Assembly (NCBI RefSeq): GCF_014640535.1
Contig: NZ_BMHD01000002.1
Coordinates: 364,843 to 428,842, forward strand
From: Cnuibacter physcomitrellae
Lineage (GTDB): Bacteria > Actinomycetota > Actinomycetes > Actinomycetales > Microbacteriaceae
DNA length: 64,000 nt
Direction: 5' to 3'
Shown: positions 27,928-38,618 of the stretch, one piece after another
Numbering within the stretch: the stretch's first letter is position 1
How the letters are laid out: every line of letters starts with the position of its first letter
Notes under the pieces: generated by a model
Told to the model about the DNA's origin: nothing
The model's input: the letters and a program-made list of their open reading frames with translations, nothing else
Database searches by the model: none
Translations under genes and position numbers: made by a program

Positions 27928-28177
27928 TCTGGCTTCCAATCCGCGTGACGAGATCGTCCCCGGACCGTTCCCGGGGCACGACGACATGGCGCGGAACAGG
28001 GGTCGTTCCCTCGCTCCGCTCCGAACACCACGTTGAACTCTACTCTTCACCGGCCCGCGCCCCCGCCGTCGCGTTCCATCCTGGCGGCTCCCCCACAGTC
28101 ATCACCCGGCGGGCCGCCCTCCACAGATCCGCCGACGCACCTGGAACCGACTCGACGTCGCCGCGATCCTCGACGAC
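27928..28177. other. Divergent intergenic region, sucC / surface protein
   Basis: 250 bp without a gene. It holds a -10-like TAGAGT on the minus strand at 28037-28042 that could serve sucC with a leader of about 100 nt, and a small CCCCGG/CCGGGG hairpin near 27958-27976 within that leader. No clear promoter or Shine-Dalgarno sequence was seen for the surface protein gene. Confidence 0.4.
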
Positions 28178-29980
28178 ATGCCTCGAACACTCACCGCTCT
28201 GCTCCTGCTCCTCGCCGTGTCGCTCGGCATCGTGATCCCTGCAGCGTCGGCCTCGGCCGCCGTCGTGACGGGTCACGGCGTGGGCTTCCTCTCGAAGACC
28301 GACCGCTCGTGGATCGGCAGCTATCTCTCCACCGACGGGACCACCGGGCTCTGTCTCGACGTCTCCCGCCCGTCCGCGCTCGGCTCGACGTTCACCTACG
28401 AGGAGACGACGGAGTACGCCGACCTGTCCCTCGACGACCTCGCCCGGGTGGCCTACATCGGCCGGGTCTGGGCCTCGACCTACGAGCTGGTGACCGCGGC
28501 GGCGGCGCAGCTCGCGATCTGGCGCATCACCGGCCTGGACGGCCACGACGCCGCGTACTACGCGCAGCGCGCGAACGAGCATGCCGCGGTGGTGCTCTCG
28601 ACGTCCGACTCCTTCCTCGCGCAGGCGTCGCGCGCGGCCAGCAGGTCTGTGACGGCGACGCTCGGGATCGACCTCGCCTCCCACACCGTCACGTCGCAGC
28701 TCGTCGTCGACCTCGTGGGGTCGGGCCCCACCGTGCTCGCCCCCGGCGTGCACGACGGTGTCATCACCCTCCAGGGCGCGACCTTCGGAGATGGGAGCAC
28801 CACACGCCGGGCCGCGAACGGCGTCGCTCAGGCGATCATCCCCGATCCCGGCCGCGCCATCGAGGAGGTGTCGGCGTCCGTGGGGTTCACCGATCTCCCC
28901 TATGGCGCGACGTTCACCGTCGGGCGGTCCCTCAACGGCCGCCAGGACCTGCTCCAGGCCGCACCGGTGAGGGCTCAGGCGACCGCAGAGGCTCGAGCCT
29001 CAGGTCCGTCGCCCCTCCCGTTCTCCCCCGAGGTCGTCACACGCACGAGCTCGGGCTCGATCGCCGCCGGAGAGACACTCTCCGACGACCTCGTCCTGTC
29101 GGCCAACGACGAGGGCCTCGGCCGCTGGGGCGTCTACCAGGACGACGAGGGCTTCCACCCCGTCCCCGTCGTGATCGAGAGCGTCCTCTACGGTCCCCTG
29201 AAGCGGCGCCCCGAGCCCCTGGCGGAGGCGCCGGCCGATGCCCCCGTCGTGTGCCGGGTCGAGACGGCGGCGACCGAGGGGCCGGGCACCTACCGCTCCC
29301 CCGGATGCGCCGTCGCGGAGCCCGGCTGGTACACCTGGACGGCAGCGATCGACCCTGCGCGGACACCACCCGAGCACGGAGGAGACAGGCTCGGCGGCTG
29401 GTCGTCCTCCTGGGGCGAGGCGGCCGAGACCACGCTCGTGCTCGGTGCTCCGACCATCTCCACGGTCGCGAGCCGAGCCTCCCTCGATCAGCCGGCGTGC
29501 GTCCACGACACGCTGTCCGTGTCGGGGCTGCCCGTCGGCGCGCCGGCGTTCACCGTGACGGCCACCCTGATCGGGCCCGACGAGGCCGCCCCGACCCCCG
29601 GGTCGGTCCACGAGGAATGGCGTCAGCTGCAGAGCCCCGGCGCCGGGGAGGTCACGATCACGGGTGACGGCGAGTACAGCACCGACTGCGTCGAGGTGAG
29701 CGAGCCCGGGTACTACCACTTCGTGATCTCCTCGCCGGGCTCGACCGTGGACGGCGCCTCCATCCCCGCCTTCGAGGATGCCGCGGTCCACGCCTCGGAG
29801 TCGTTCGTCCTGCAGTCCCCGCCGCCCTCGAGCGTCCCGAGCAGTCCGGCCGCACGACTGGCGAGCACCGGTCAGGAGGCCGGTCCCGGCCTGCTGGCGG
29901 GCGTCGTGATCACCGCGCTGGGCGCGGGTGCATGGGCAGCGCTGCGCCTCAGCCGACCTTCTCGATCGGCGCGATCTTGA
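28178..29980 (+). CDS. LAXTG-anchored surface protein with N-terminal thioester (TED-like) domain
   Basis: 600 residues: a Sec signal peptide ending around ASASA, an N-terminal domain with GLCLDVS (Cys59) and AQLAIWRITG (Gln111), matching the Cys and TQxA-Gln pairing of thioester domains, a long beta-rich stalk with paired Cys, then LASTG (561-565), a membrane helix and a basic tail. LAXTG is the site cut by class E sortases of high-GC actinobacteria, so the protein should be covalently attached to peptidoglycan. Thioester domains bind host or surface nucleophiles covalently, so an adhesin role is plausible (inference). No sortase gene is in the window. Its last 32 bp overlap the convergent pcrA gene. 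Confidence 0.82.
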   Translation: MPRTLTALLLLLAVSLGIVIPAASASAAVVTGHGVGFLSKTDRSWIGSYLSTDGTTGLCLDVSRPSALGSTFTYEETTEYADLSLDDLARVAYIGRVWASTYELVTAAAAQLAIWRITGLDGHDAAYYAQRANEHAAVVLSTSDSFLAQASRAASRSVTATLGIDLASHTVTSQLVVDLVGSGPTVLAPGVHDGVITLQGATFGDGSTTRRAANGVAQAIIPDPGRAIEEVSASVGFTDLPYGATFTVGRSLNGRQDLLQAAPVRAQATAEARASGPSPLPFSPEVVTRTSSGSIAAGETLSDDLVLSANDEGLGRWGVYQDDEGFHPVPVVIESVLYGPLKRRPEPLAEAPADAPVVCRVETAATEGPGTYRSPGCAVAEPGWYTWTAAIDPARTPPEHGGDRLGGWSSSWGEAAETTLVLGAPTISTVASRASLDQPACVHDTLSVSGLPVGAPAFTVTATLIGPDEAAPTPGSVHEEWRQLQSPGAGEVTITGDGEYSTDCVEVSEPGYYHFVISSPGSTVDGASIPAFEDAAVHASESFVLQSPPPSSVPSSPAARLASTGQEAGPGLLAGVVITALGAGAWAALRLSRPSRSARS

Positions 29981-32378
29981 TGAGGAGCTTCTTGCGGCCG
30001 GCCGACTCGAACGTCACATGAGCGACACGCTTCGCCCCCTCACCCGTGACCTGATCGACCCGGCCCTCGCCGAAGTCGGTGTGGCGGATGCGGTCGCCGG
30101 GCACCAGCTCGAGGTCGCCGTTGTCGCGCACCTGGCCGGTGACCCGGTTCGCCCACTCGGTCTTCGGCTTGGGCGGGAGGTAGACGGGACCGTCGTTCCA
30201 GCGCGACGATCCGGGCCGCGCGGCGTTCAGGGCCCGCGGCTGGGTGCCGCCGCGCGAGGTGGCGCCGCCCGGCGACTGGACCCAGTCGACCAGGTCGCCC
30301 GGGATCTCCTGCAGGTAGCGGCTCGGCATCGCCACCGAGGTCTCGCCGAACTGGGCCCTGGTCATCGCCAGCGTCAGGAAGAGCCGCTTGCGGGCACGCG
30401 TGATGCCCACATAGAACAGTCGCCGCTCCTCCGCCGGCCCTCCCGGCTCGTTCGCCGACATGCGGTGCGGGATGAGGTCCTCCTCGACGCCCGTGATGAA
30501 CACGGCGTCGAACTCGAGGCCCTTGGCCGTGTGGAGCGTCATCATCGACACCGTTCCGCTGGCGTCGTCGAGCTCGTCGACGGCCGCGACCAGCGACACC
30601 TCGGTGAGGAAGTCGACCAGCGTGCCGCCCGGGTTGTTCACCGCGAACTCCTTGGTCACCGCCAGGAGCTCCTCGACGTTCTCCGCCCGCGCCTCGTCCT
30701 GCGGGTCGCGACTGGCGCGCAGCGTGGTCACGTACCCGCTGCGCTCGATGAGCAGCGTCAGCACCTCGCTCACCCGCCCCGGGCCGCCGGGGCGATCGGG
30801 ATCGGCCAGCTCCGCGGCCTCGTCGAGCAGCGTGGCGAGGTCGACGATGGCCTTGGTGACCTTCGGACCCAGGCCGAGCTCCGGCGCCCGGCGCATGGCC
30901 TCGCGGTACGAGATCTGCTCGCGCTCGGCGAAGCCGGCGAGCTGGGTCTCAGTGGCGGGCCCGATGCCGCGCTTGGGCGTGTTGAGGATGCGCCGCAGCG
31001 CGAGGGCGTCGAAGGGGTTGGCCACGCTCGTGAGATAGGCCATCGCATCCTTGATCTCGGCCCGCTCGTAGAACTTGGTGCCCCCGAGCACCCGGTACGG
31101 CACGGCCGAGCGGATGAAGATCTCCTCCAGCGCTCGGGTCTGCGAGTTCGTGCGGTAGAACACCGCCATCTCGTTGTACGCGATGCCCTCGTCGTGCAGC
31201 TTCGCGATCTCGTCGGCGACGAACTGCGCCTCGTCGTGGCCCGAGTACCCGGTGTAGCCGACGATCTTCGCGCCGTCGCCCACCGCGGTCCAGAGGTTCT
31301 TGTCCTTGCGGTCGAAGTTGTTCGAGATCACCGCGTTGGCCGCCGACAGGATGTTCTGGGTCGACCGGTAGTTCTGCTCGAGGAGGACGACCTCCGCTCC
31401 CGGGAAGTCGCGCTCGAACTCGACGATGTTGCGGATGTCGGCGCCGCGGAACGCGTAGATCGACTGGTCGGAGTCACCCACGACGGTGAGCGAGGCGCCA
31501 CCGTTGCCCGGAGACGACACCCCCTCCAGCTCGTTCGAGCGCGGCGGACGTGTCAGCTCGCGGATCAGCGAGTACTGGGCGTGGTTCGTGTCCTGGTACT
31601 CGTCGACGAGGATGTGCCGGAACCGTGTGCGGTAGCGGTCGGCGACCTCCGGGAACGCCCGGAAGAGGTAGACCGTCTGACTGATCAGGTCGTCGAAGTC
31701 GAAGGCGTTCGCCGCCTGAAGGGCATGCGCGTACTCCTGGTAGAGCTGCGAGAACACGGCGTCCTGCGGATCGGAGTAGTTCGCCTGACGGGCGTAGGTC
31801 TCGGCGTCGGTCAGCTCGTTCTTGAGCTTGGAGATGCGGGCGGCGACCTGGGGCACGGTGTAGCCGTAGGTGTCGGCCTGGAGGTCCTTGATCAGCCGCT
31901 TGATGAGCGCGCGGCTGTCGGCCGAGTCGTAGATGGTGAACGCGCGGGTGAAGCCGAAGCTTTCGGCCTCACGGCGGAGGATGCGGACGCACGCGGAGTG
32001 GAACGTCGAGATCCACATGCCCTCCGCGATGCCGCCGAGCAGGTGCGACACGCGCTCGCGCATCTCGGCGGCCGCCTTGTTCGTGAACGTGATCGCGAGG
32101 ATCTGGCTCGGCCACGCCTCCCGGTTGCGGATGAGGCTCGCGATGCGGTGCGTGAGCACCCTGGTCTTGCCACTGCCGGCACCCGCCACGATGAGCAGGG
32201 CGTCGCCCCGGTACTCGACCGCGGCCCGCTGCGGGGGGTTCAGCCCGTCGAGGAGCGGATCGGGAGCGCCCTCCGCGGCCCGCGGGCCCGCGGCGGGGTC
32301 GACGATGACCGGCACGATGCTCGGCCCGGTCGCCGAGTCGGCTGCGTCGGTTCGGATGCGGTCGGAGGGGGGTGTCAT
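29949..32378 (-). CDS. pcrA: ATP-dependent DNA helicase, PcrA/UvrD family
   Basis: 809 residues of a superfamily 1A helicase: Q-motif LNPPQRAAVEY, Walker A AGAGSGKT, motif II VDEYQDTN, motif III GDSDQSIYAFRGA, motif IV QNYRST, motif V TLHTAKGLEFD, motif VI VGITRARK. It unwinds DNA 3' to 5' in repair and replication restart. The C-terminus ends in a Tudor-like segment (VPGDRIRHTDFGEGRV) typical of PcrA, which contacts RNA polymerase. ATG 32378 lies 10 nt after a TAGGCT hexamer. Its 3' end overlaps the convergent surface-protein gene. Confidence 0.96.
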   Translation of the reverse strand: MTPPSDRIRTDAADSATGPSIVPVIVDPAAGPRAAEGAPDPLLDGLNPPQRAAVEYRGDALLIVAGAGSGKTRVLTHRIASLIRNREAWPSQILAITFTNKAAAEMRERVSHLLGGIAEGMWISTFHSACVRILRREAESFGFTRAFTIYDSADSRALIKRLIKDLQADTYGYTVPQVAARISKLKNELTDAETYARQANYSDPQDAVFSQLYQEYAHALQAANAFDFDDLISQTVYLFRAFPEVADRYRTRFRHILVDEYQDTNHAQYSLIRELTRPPRSNELEGVSSPGNGGASLTVVGDSDQSIYAFRGADIRNIVEFERDFPGAEVVLLEQNYRSTQNILSAANAVISNNFDRKDKNLWTAVGDGAKIVGYTGYSGHDEAQFVADEIAKLHDEGIAYNEMAVFYRTNSQTRALEEIFIRSAVPYRVLGGTKFYERAEIKDAMAYLTSVANPFDALALRRILNTPKRGIGPATETQLAGFAEREQISYREAMRRAPELGLGPKVTKAIVDLATLLDEAAELADPDRPGGPGRVSEVLTLLIERSGYVTTLRASRDPQDEARAENVEELLAVTKEFAVNNPGGTLVDFLTEVSLVAAVDELDDASGTVSMMTLHTAKGLEFDAVFITGVEEDLIPHRMSANEPGGPAEERRLFYVGITRARKRLFLTLAMTRAQFGETSVAMPSRYLQEIPGDLVDWVQSPGGATSRGGTQPRALNAARPGSSRWNDGPVYLPPKPKTEWANRVTGQVRDNGDLELVPGDRIRHTDFGEGRVDQVTGEGAKRVAHVTFESAGRKKLLIKIAPIEKVG

Positions 32379-32411
32379 GTCGGCGACAAGCCTAAGCGCT
32401 GGTGCCGACAC

Positions 32412-33413
32412 TCAGGCCAGGGCGGACCGCCTCGCGGCGAGCGCCAGATCGGGGTGGTCGGCGAACACGCCGTCCACGCCCGTCGCGAAGACGTCGGCGA
32501 ACTCCGCCTGCCAGTCCCCGAGCCCGCCCGCCCGCCCGGTCCGGTGGCGTTCCTCCAGGAAGGCGTTCTCGGGCCGCAGCGTCCAGGTGTAGACCAGGAG
32601 CCCGCGGTCATGTGCCGCGCCGACGAGATCGGCACCGCGAGCGCCGTCGCCCACGAGCAGCTCCTTGTCAACGCTGATGCCCGCGAACTCCGAGGAGAGC
32701 CGGTCGAGCCCGGCATCGGTGAGCAGCTCGGCGGTGTCCGACGGGATCGGACCACGCCCCGCGGCATGGGCCGAGGCCAGGTCGAAGGGCACGCCGCTGC
32801 TCTCCAGGAGCAGCACCCGGCGCGTCTGCGGCATCCGCTCGGCCACCCGACGGAGTGCGGTCGGCTCGAACGACTCGATCACCAGCCGATCTCCCCCCTC
32901 GGCCCACCCCGCCTCCGCGAGCTCGTCCGTGATCGCGGCGACGACGTCGAGCCCGAGCCCCTCGAAGTGCGCCGCGTGCTTGATCTCGACCACGGCTCCC
33001 GGCCGACTCCCGTCGGGCCTCGCGCGGTCGCAGACCCCGAGGACGTCGCGCAGCCGTAGGACGGTCCCCTCGCCGTCGTGCGCGGCGCTGTCCGGCCGCA
33101 GGGCGGGGTGCGGCTCCCTCGTCCGGAGCGTCGAGAGCTCCTCCCAGGTGAAGTCCTCGGTGAACCAGCCTGTGAGCATCCGCCCGTCCACCGAGCGCGA
33201 GCGCCGTCGGTCGGCGAACTCCGGCCGGCTCGCGACGTCCGTCGTCGCGGAGATCTCGTTCTCGTGCCGCACGACGGGCACGCCGTCCTTCGAGAGCACG
33301 ACGTCGGGCTCGACCGCATCCGCGCCCTGCTCCGCGGCGAGCAGGTACGCGGCGAGCGAGTGCTCGGGACGATGGCCCGAGGCGCCCCGATGGGCGATCA
33401 CGGCAGCGGACAC
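32412..33413 (-). CDS. Glycerophosphodiester phosphodiesterase
   Basis: 333 residues of the GDPD TIM-barrel: IAHRGASGHRPEHS (catalytic His and Glu region), EPDVVLSKDGVPVVRHE (metal ligands and second His), EIK in VVEIKH, and ADVFATGVDGVFADHPD near the end. It hydrolyses glycerophosphodiesters to glycerol-3-phosphate and an alcohol. No signal peptide is visible, so it is probably cytosolic; glpD for the product lies about 8 kb away. GTG 33413 is preceded by TAGTGT at 7 nt. Confidence 0.93.
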   Translation of the reverse strand: MSAAVIAHRGASGHRPEHSLAAYLLAAEQGADAVEPDVVLSKDGVPVVRHENEISATTDVASRPEFADRRRSRSVDGRMLTGWFTEDFTWEELSTLRTREPHPALRPDSAAHDGEGTVLRLRDVLGVCDRARPDGSRPGAVVEIKHAAHFEGLGLDVVAAITDELAEAGWAEGGDRLVIESFEPTALRRVAERMPQTRRVLLLESSGVPFDLASAHAAGRGPIPSDTAELLTDAGLDRLSSEFAGISVDKELLVGDGARGADLVGAAHDRGLLVYTWTLRPENAFLEERHRTGRAGGLGDWQAEFADVFATGVDGVFADHPDLALAARRSALA

Positions 33414-33420
33414 GAGCGAC

Positions 33421-33426
33421 ACACTA
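33421..33426 (-). promoter_or_regulatory. Probable leaderless -10 (TAGTGT) for the GDPD gene
   Basis: TAGTGT is 7 nt before GTG 33413; no Shine-Dalgarno sequence is present. Confidence 0.5.
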
Positions 33427-33525
33427 ATCGACACTGGTTGCCGGGCATTAACTTCCAGTGGATGCCAATGAACCGCCCGGTAGATTTGTGGGGTCACCGT
33501 TCGTTCCCAGCAGATTGAGACTGAG

Positions 33526-34347
33526 ATGGCACTCGACAACCCCGCGTTCTCGCGGAACCCCGTCTTCAACGGCAAGGGGAAGCCGGCGCAGGCGCCGACG
33601 ATCTCCGCCGACGGGCTCCAGGAGATGTACGACCGCCCGGCGGCGACGACCGCCGAGACCGGCCGCATGAGCTACGAGGACACGATCGTGAAGACGGTCC
33701 TGTGCTTCGTGCTGCTCCTGGCGGGTGCTGTCGTCACCTTCGCTGCGATCTCCTTCGGCGCGGTGGGCCTGGGCCTCGGCCTCACCATCGTCGGCGCGCT
33801 CGGCGCGTTCGCCCTGGGCCTCGTCAACTCGTTCAAGCGCGAGCCGTCCGCCGCGCTGATCCTGCTCTACTCGGCCCTCGAGGGTCTCGCGATCGGCGGC
33901 ATCTCCGGTCTGTTCGAGCTCCGCTGGTCGGGCATCGTCGTGCAGGCGGTGCTGGGCACCCTCGCCGTCTTCGGTGTCGTGCTCGCCCTGTTCGCGAGCG
34001 GCAAGGTCCGGGCGTCCAAGCGGGCGACGAAGGTGTTCCTCGTGGCCCTGATCGGCTACGCGGTCTTCTCGCTGGTCAACCTCGTCCTGATGTGGACCAA
34101 TGTCGTCCCCGACGCCTTCGGCCTCCGCAGCGTCGACGTCTTCGGCATCCCGCTCGGCCTCATCATCGGCGTCTTCGCCGTCGTGCTGTGCGCCTACTCG
34201 CTGGTCCTCGACTTCGACTTCATCAAGCGCGGCGTCGAGTCGGGCGCCCCGCGCAAGTTCGGCTGGACCGGCGCGTTCGGCCTGGTGATGACGCTGGTGT
34301 GGCTGTACCTCGAGATCCTGCGCATCATCGCGATCTTCAGGAACTGA
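33526..34347 (+). CDS. Bax inhibitor-1/YccA-like membrane protein
   Basis: 273 residues: a soluble N-terminus of about 55 residues (MALDNPAFSRNPVF ... MSYEDTIVKTV) then seven hydrophobic helices, with the conserved Asp residues late in SLVLDFDFIKRGVESGAPRKFGWTGAFGL. Bacterial BI-1 members are pH-sensitive Ca2+ leak channels in the cases studied; the role here is not known. A TAGATT at 33481-33486 may be part of its promoter. A terminator-like hairpin follows at 34376-34405. Confidence 0.9.
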   Translation: MALDNPAFSRNPVFNGKGKPAQAPTISADGLQEMYDRPAATTAETGRMSYEDTIVKTVLCFVLLLAGAVVTFAAISFGAVGLGLGLTIVGALGAFALGLVNSFKREPSAALILLYSALEGLAIGGISGLFELRWSGIVVQAVLGTLAVFGVVLALFASGKVRASKRATKVFLVALIGYAVFSLVNLVLMWTNVVPDAFGLRSVDVFGIPLGLIIGVFAVVLCAYSLVLDFDFIKRGVESGAPRKFGWTGAFGLVMTLVWLYLEILRIIAIFRN

Positions 34348-34375
34348 CCCGATCAGCTCTCCTCGAGACCACGTC

Positions 34376-34405
34376 GACGGGGCCATCCGACAGGGTGGCC
34401 CCGTC
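34376..34405 (+). terminator. Hairpin after the BI-1 gene, inside the DUF418 upstream region
   Basis: A perfect 10-bp stem (34376-34385 with 34396-34405) and 10-nt loop, 28 bp after the BI-1 stop. It probably ends the BI-1 transcript, which leaves the next gene needing its own promoter or read-through. Confidence 0.65.
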
Positions 34406-34474
34406 TCGTCGTCTGCGCCCAGGAGACGTCGGCTCCTCGGCCTCGACGTCGCACGCGGCCTGGCGCTGTTCGGC

Positions 34475-35467
34475 ATGGTCTACGCCCACGTCGTCCCCGA
34501 CAACGGGGTCGAGTCGATCTTCGACGGTCGTTCGGCCATGCTCTTCGCCACCGTGTCCGGCGTCTCCCTCGGCCTCCTGTCCGGCGGCGCCCGCCGCCCG
34601 CCGCGCTCGGCTTTACCCCGGCTCGCGCGGAGGATCGCCGTCCGAGGCGGTGTGCTCATCGCGCTCGGACTGTGGTTCGCGTCGCTCGCCACGCCGATCG
34701 CGACGATCTTCGACGTCTACGGACTGCTCTTCCTCCTCGCCATCCCGCTGCTCACGCTCTCGCGCCGGCACCTGGCGCTGCTCGTCGTCGTGGCCGCCCT
34801 GAGCGGGCCCGCCCTCACGGGCTGGTTCGCTGAGACCGCCGCCGAGCCGGCGAGCCTCCTCCACGCCATGACGAGCGGGGAATGGGGCGGTCACCTCGGC
34901 CGCTGGCTCACCGGGCACTTCCCCGTCGCGACATGGTCGGCTCTCGTCATCGCCGGGCTGCTCCTGGCCCGGTGCGATCTGAGCGCCCGCAGCACGCAGG
35001 CCGCCGCGATCGTGCTGGGTGGCGGTTCCTCCCTGCTGGCCTACTCGGTGACGGCATCGACCGCCGAGACGTCGGCCGCGCACTCCAACTCGACCTGGGA
35101 GGTGCTCGGCTCGGGCGGGCTCGCGATCGCGATCATCGGAGCCCTGTGCCTCGCCCTCGACCTCGCCGAGGAGAACGGATGGACCGCGGTCGCCCGCCTG
35201 TCGTCTCCGCTCGCCGCCATCGGCTCGATGCCGCTCACCCTCTACTGCGCCCACTTCGCGGTCATCGCGGTCATCACCGCTCCGCTGCCTCTCGGCAGCG
35301 ATCCCGAGCAGTGGCAGAGCGTGTCCCTCCTGATCGCGATGACCGCGCTCGGCGTGGCGTTCGCCCTGCTCTGGCGTCGCTGGTTCCGCCAGGGTCCGCT
35401 GGAATGGGCGATGAGCGCCCTCGCCTCTCCCCGATCCTCCCTCCGGGCCCGCAGGATGGACGCATGA
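34475..35467 (+). CDS. DUF418/HGSNAT-like membrane protein, paralogue A (start uncertain)
   Basis: 330 residues from the first canonical start, ATG 34475, with eight or more hydrophobic helices and the DUF418-type end GSMPLTLYCAHF ... RQGPLEWAMS. Comparison with the adjoining paralogue shows that conserved sequence (RRLLGLDVARGLALFGM) extends about 15-20 codons upstream of this ATG, yet that stretch holds no ATG, GTG or TTG in frame; CTG 34460 or a non-standard event (see findings) may be used. The family is thought to be membrane acyltransferase-like; the function is unknown. It overlaps the next gene by 4 bp (ATGA). Confidence 0.75.
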   Translation: MVYAHVVPDNGVESIFDGRSAMLFATVSGVSLGLLSGGARRPPRSALPRLARRIAVRGGVLIALGLWFASLATPIATIFDVYGLLFLLAIPLLTLSRRHLALLVVVAALSGPALTGWFAETAAEPASLLHAMTSGEWGGHLGRWLTGHFPVATWSALVIAGLLLARCDLSARSTQAAAIVLGGGSSLLAYSVTASTAETSAAHSNSTWEVLGSGGLAIAIIGALCLALDLAEENGWTAVARLSSPLAAIGSMPLTLYCAHFAVIAVITAPLPLGSDPEQWQSVSLLIAMTALGVAFALLWRRWFRQGPLEWAMSALASPRSSLRARRMDA

Positions 35468-36549
35468 CCACCACGCGGGCCCTCGCCGCTCTGGACCGCC
35501 GCATCCGCGGTCTGGACGCGGCGCGCGGTCTCGCGCTCGTCGGCATGCTGTACGCGCACGCGATGCCCGACGGGCGGACCGAGACGGTGTTCGACGGACG
35601 GTCGTCCATCCTCTTCGCCACCATCGCGGGCGTCTCCCTCGGGCTGATGTCCGGCGGGGAGCGTCGCCTACCGCCGGGCCGCCGCGGTCGCGTCGCGGTG
35701 TCGATCACGATCCGCGCCCTGCTCCTGATCGCCCTCGGCGTGGGGCTGGCCCTGCTCGACACCCCGCTCGCGATCATCCTCGACACGTACGGCTTCCTGT
35801 TCCTGGTGATGCTCCCGCTGCTGTTCCTGCCTTGGTCGGTAGCCGCCCTCGTCGGCGTGCTCGCCGTGATCCTCGGCCCGCTCGCCGTGGACGCGCTGAT
35901 GCGGCTCCACGACGACCCCTCGTCGACCTTCGGGGCCGCCACGAGGGACTGGGCGTACTTCCCCTACGAGTGGCTGGCCGGGCACTACCCCGCGCTCGTC
36001 TGGATCGCCTACCTGGTGATCGGGCTCCTCATCGCCCGAGCAGGGGTGCGCCGCACCCGGACGCAGATCGTGCTCGTGGCCGCCGGCGGCGCCACCGCGA
36101 TCCTGGTCTACGCCGGCGCCGCCGTCCTCGGCGACCCGGTGCGCGAGCACACGAACACCACGGCCGAGGCGCTGGCGGGCGGAGCGCTCGCGGCTGCCGT
36201 GATCGGGCTGCTCGTCTGGCTGCTCGACTCCGCCCCGGCCGGGATGCGCACGGTGCTCGGCTGGGTCACGTACCCGCTGCGCGCGGCCGGGTCGATGCCG
36301 GTCACCCTCTACACCGCGCAGGTCGTGGCGATCGCGCTCGTCATCGCGAGCGGCATCGCTCCTGCCGGCTTCCTCGCCTGGCAGAGCGTGCCCCTGTTCG
36401 TCACCCTGCTGCTGGCCTCGCTGGCGTTCGCGTCGCTCTGGCACATCCTGTTCGAGCAGGGGCCGCTCGAGTGGATCATCGCGCGGCTGTCGCGTCAGCG
36501 CCCCTGGCGACGCGAGCGCCCGACGCCCACCCCGGCCGAGCCGGAGTGA
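35464..36549 (+). CDS. DUF418/HGSNAT-like membrane protein, paralogue B
   Basis: 361 residues, paralogous to the gene before it: both share GLDxARGLALxGMxYAH, ETVFDGRSSILFATIAGVSLGL, a loop with WLAGHYPALVW, and the end GSMPVTLYTAQVVAI ... FEQGPLEWIIARL. About nine or ten membrane helices. Relatives annotated as heparan-alpha-glucosaminide N-acetyltransferase/DUF418 proteins may acylate a cell-surface component across the membrane, but no substrate can be assigned. The ATG overlaps the stop of paralogue A, and the gene ends 3 bp before the convergent guaA stop. Confidence 0.82.
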   Translation: MTTTRALAALDRRIRGLDAARGLALVGMLYAHAMPDGRTETVFDGRSSILFATIAGVSLGLMSGGERRLPPGRRGRVAVSITIRALLLIALGVGLALLDTPLAIILDTYGFLFLVMLPLLFLPWSVAALVGVLAVILGPLAVDALMRLHDDPSSTFGAATRDWAYFPYEWLAGHYPALVWIAYLVIGLLIARAGVRRTRTQIVLVAAGGATAILVYAGAAVLGDPVREHTNTTAEALAGGALAAAVIGLLVWLLDSAPAGMRTVLGWVTYPLRAAGSMPVTLYTAQVVAIALVIASGIAPAGFLAWQSVPLFVTLLLASLAFASLWHILFEQGPLEWIIARLSRQRPWRRERPTPTPAEPE

Positions 36550-36552
36550 GCG

Positions 36553-38161
<1,609 letters not shown>

Positions 38162-38166
<5 letters not shown>

Positions 38167-38614
38167 GAGCGGCCTCCACTGACTGCTGATCGGCTGCGGC
38201 CTGGGCCTCGCGTTCGGCGAGGTAGGCGGTGACCTCGCGGGCGATGCGCGCCTCGAGGAAGAAGGACAGGAACGGGATGACGCCACCGAGGGCGATCAGC
38301 ACGAACCGTGTGAACGGCCAGCGCATCAGGCTCCAGAGGTGGATGTCGCTGGCGAGGTAGACCACGTAGAACCAGCCGTGCACGATCAGCACGCCCGTCG
38401 AGAGGTTCACCGCGGTGACCGTGCCGACGGGTACCAGGGCGAGGAAGCCCTGCGCGCCGCCCAGCTCGAGCTCGAGCCCGATGGGGGTGTACTTGAGGAT
38501 CATCTCGGTGCACAGCAGGAGCAGCAGGACACCGGTGATGATCGACGCGACCCGGTAGAACGTGACAGCCCGGCGGATGCGCGGGAAGTCCTTGAGCTTG
38601 GGTTGGACCGCCAT
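38162..38614 (-). CDS. DUF3817 integral membrane protein
   Basis: 150 residues with a short polar N-terminus, three to four membrane helices ([66 protein letters not shown]) and a C-terminal helical tail rich in Glu and Ala. The family is actinobacterial, uncharacterised, and often found before guaA. Its stop overlaps the predicted ATT start of guaA. A TAGGCT hexamer overlapping the SURF1 stop codon stands 6 nt before the ATG, so a leaderless start inside the operon is possible. Confidence 0.85.
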
Positions 38615-38618
38615 GCCC

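Noticed and set aside
29928-33059. A 1043-codon open frame antisense to pcrA
   Set aside because: Composition typical of an antisense shadow; PcrA motifs on the other strand are complete.
38167-38286. GuaA start 40 codons upstream at 38286
   Set aside because: It would read Ser/Arg/Pro residues out of frame inside the DUF3817 gene; ATT 38166 has an ideal Shine-Dalgarno site and fits the family's length.
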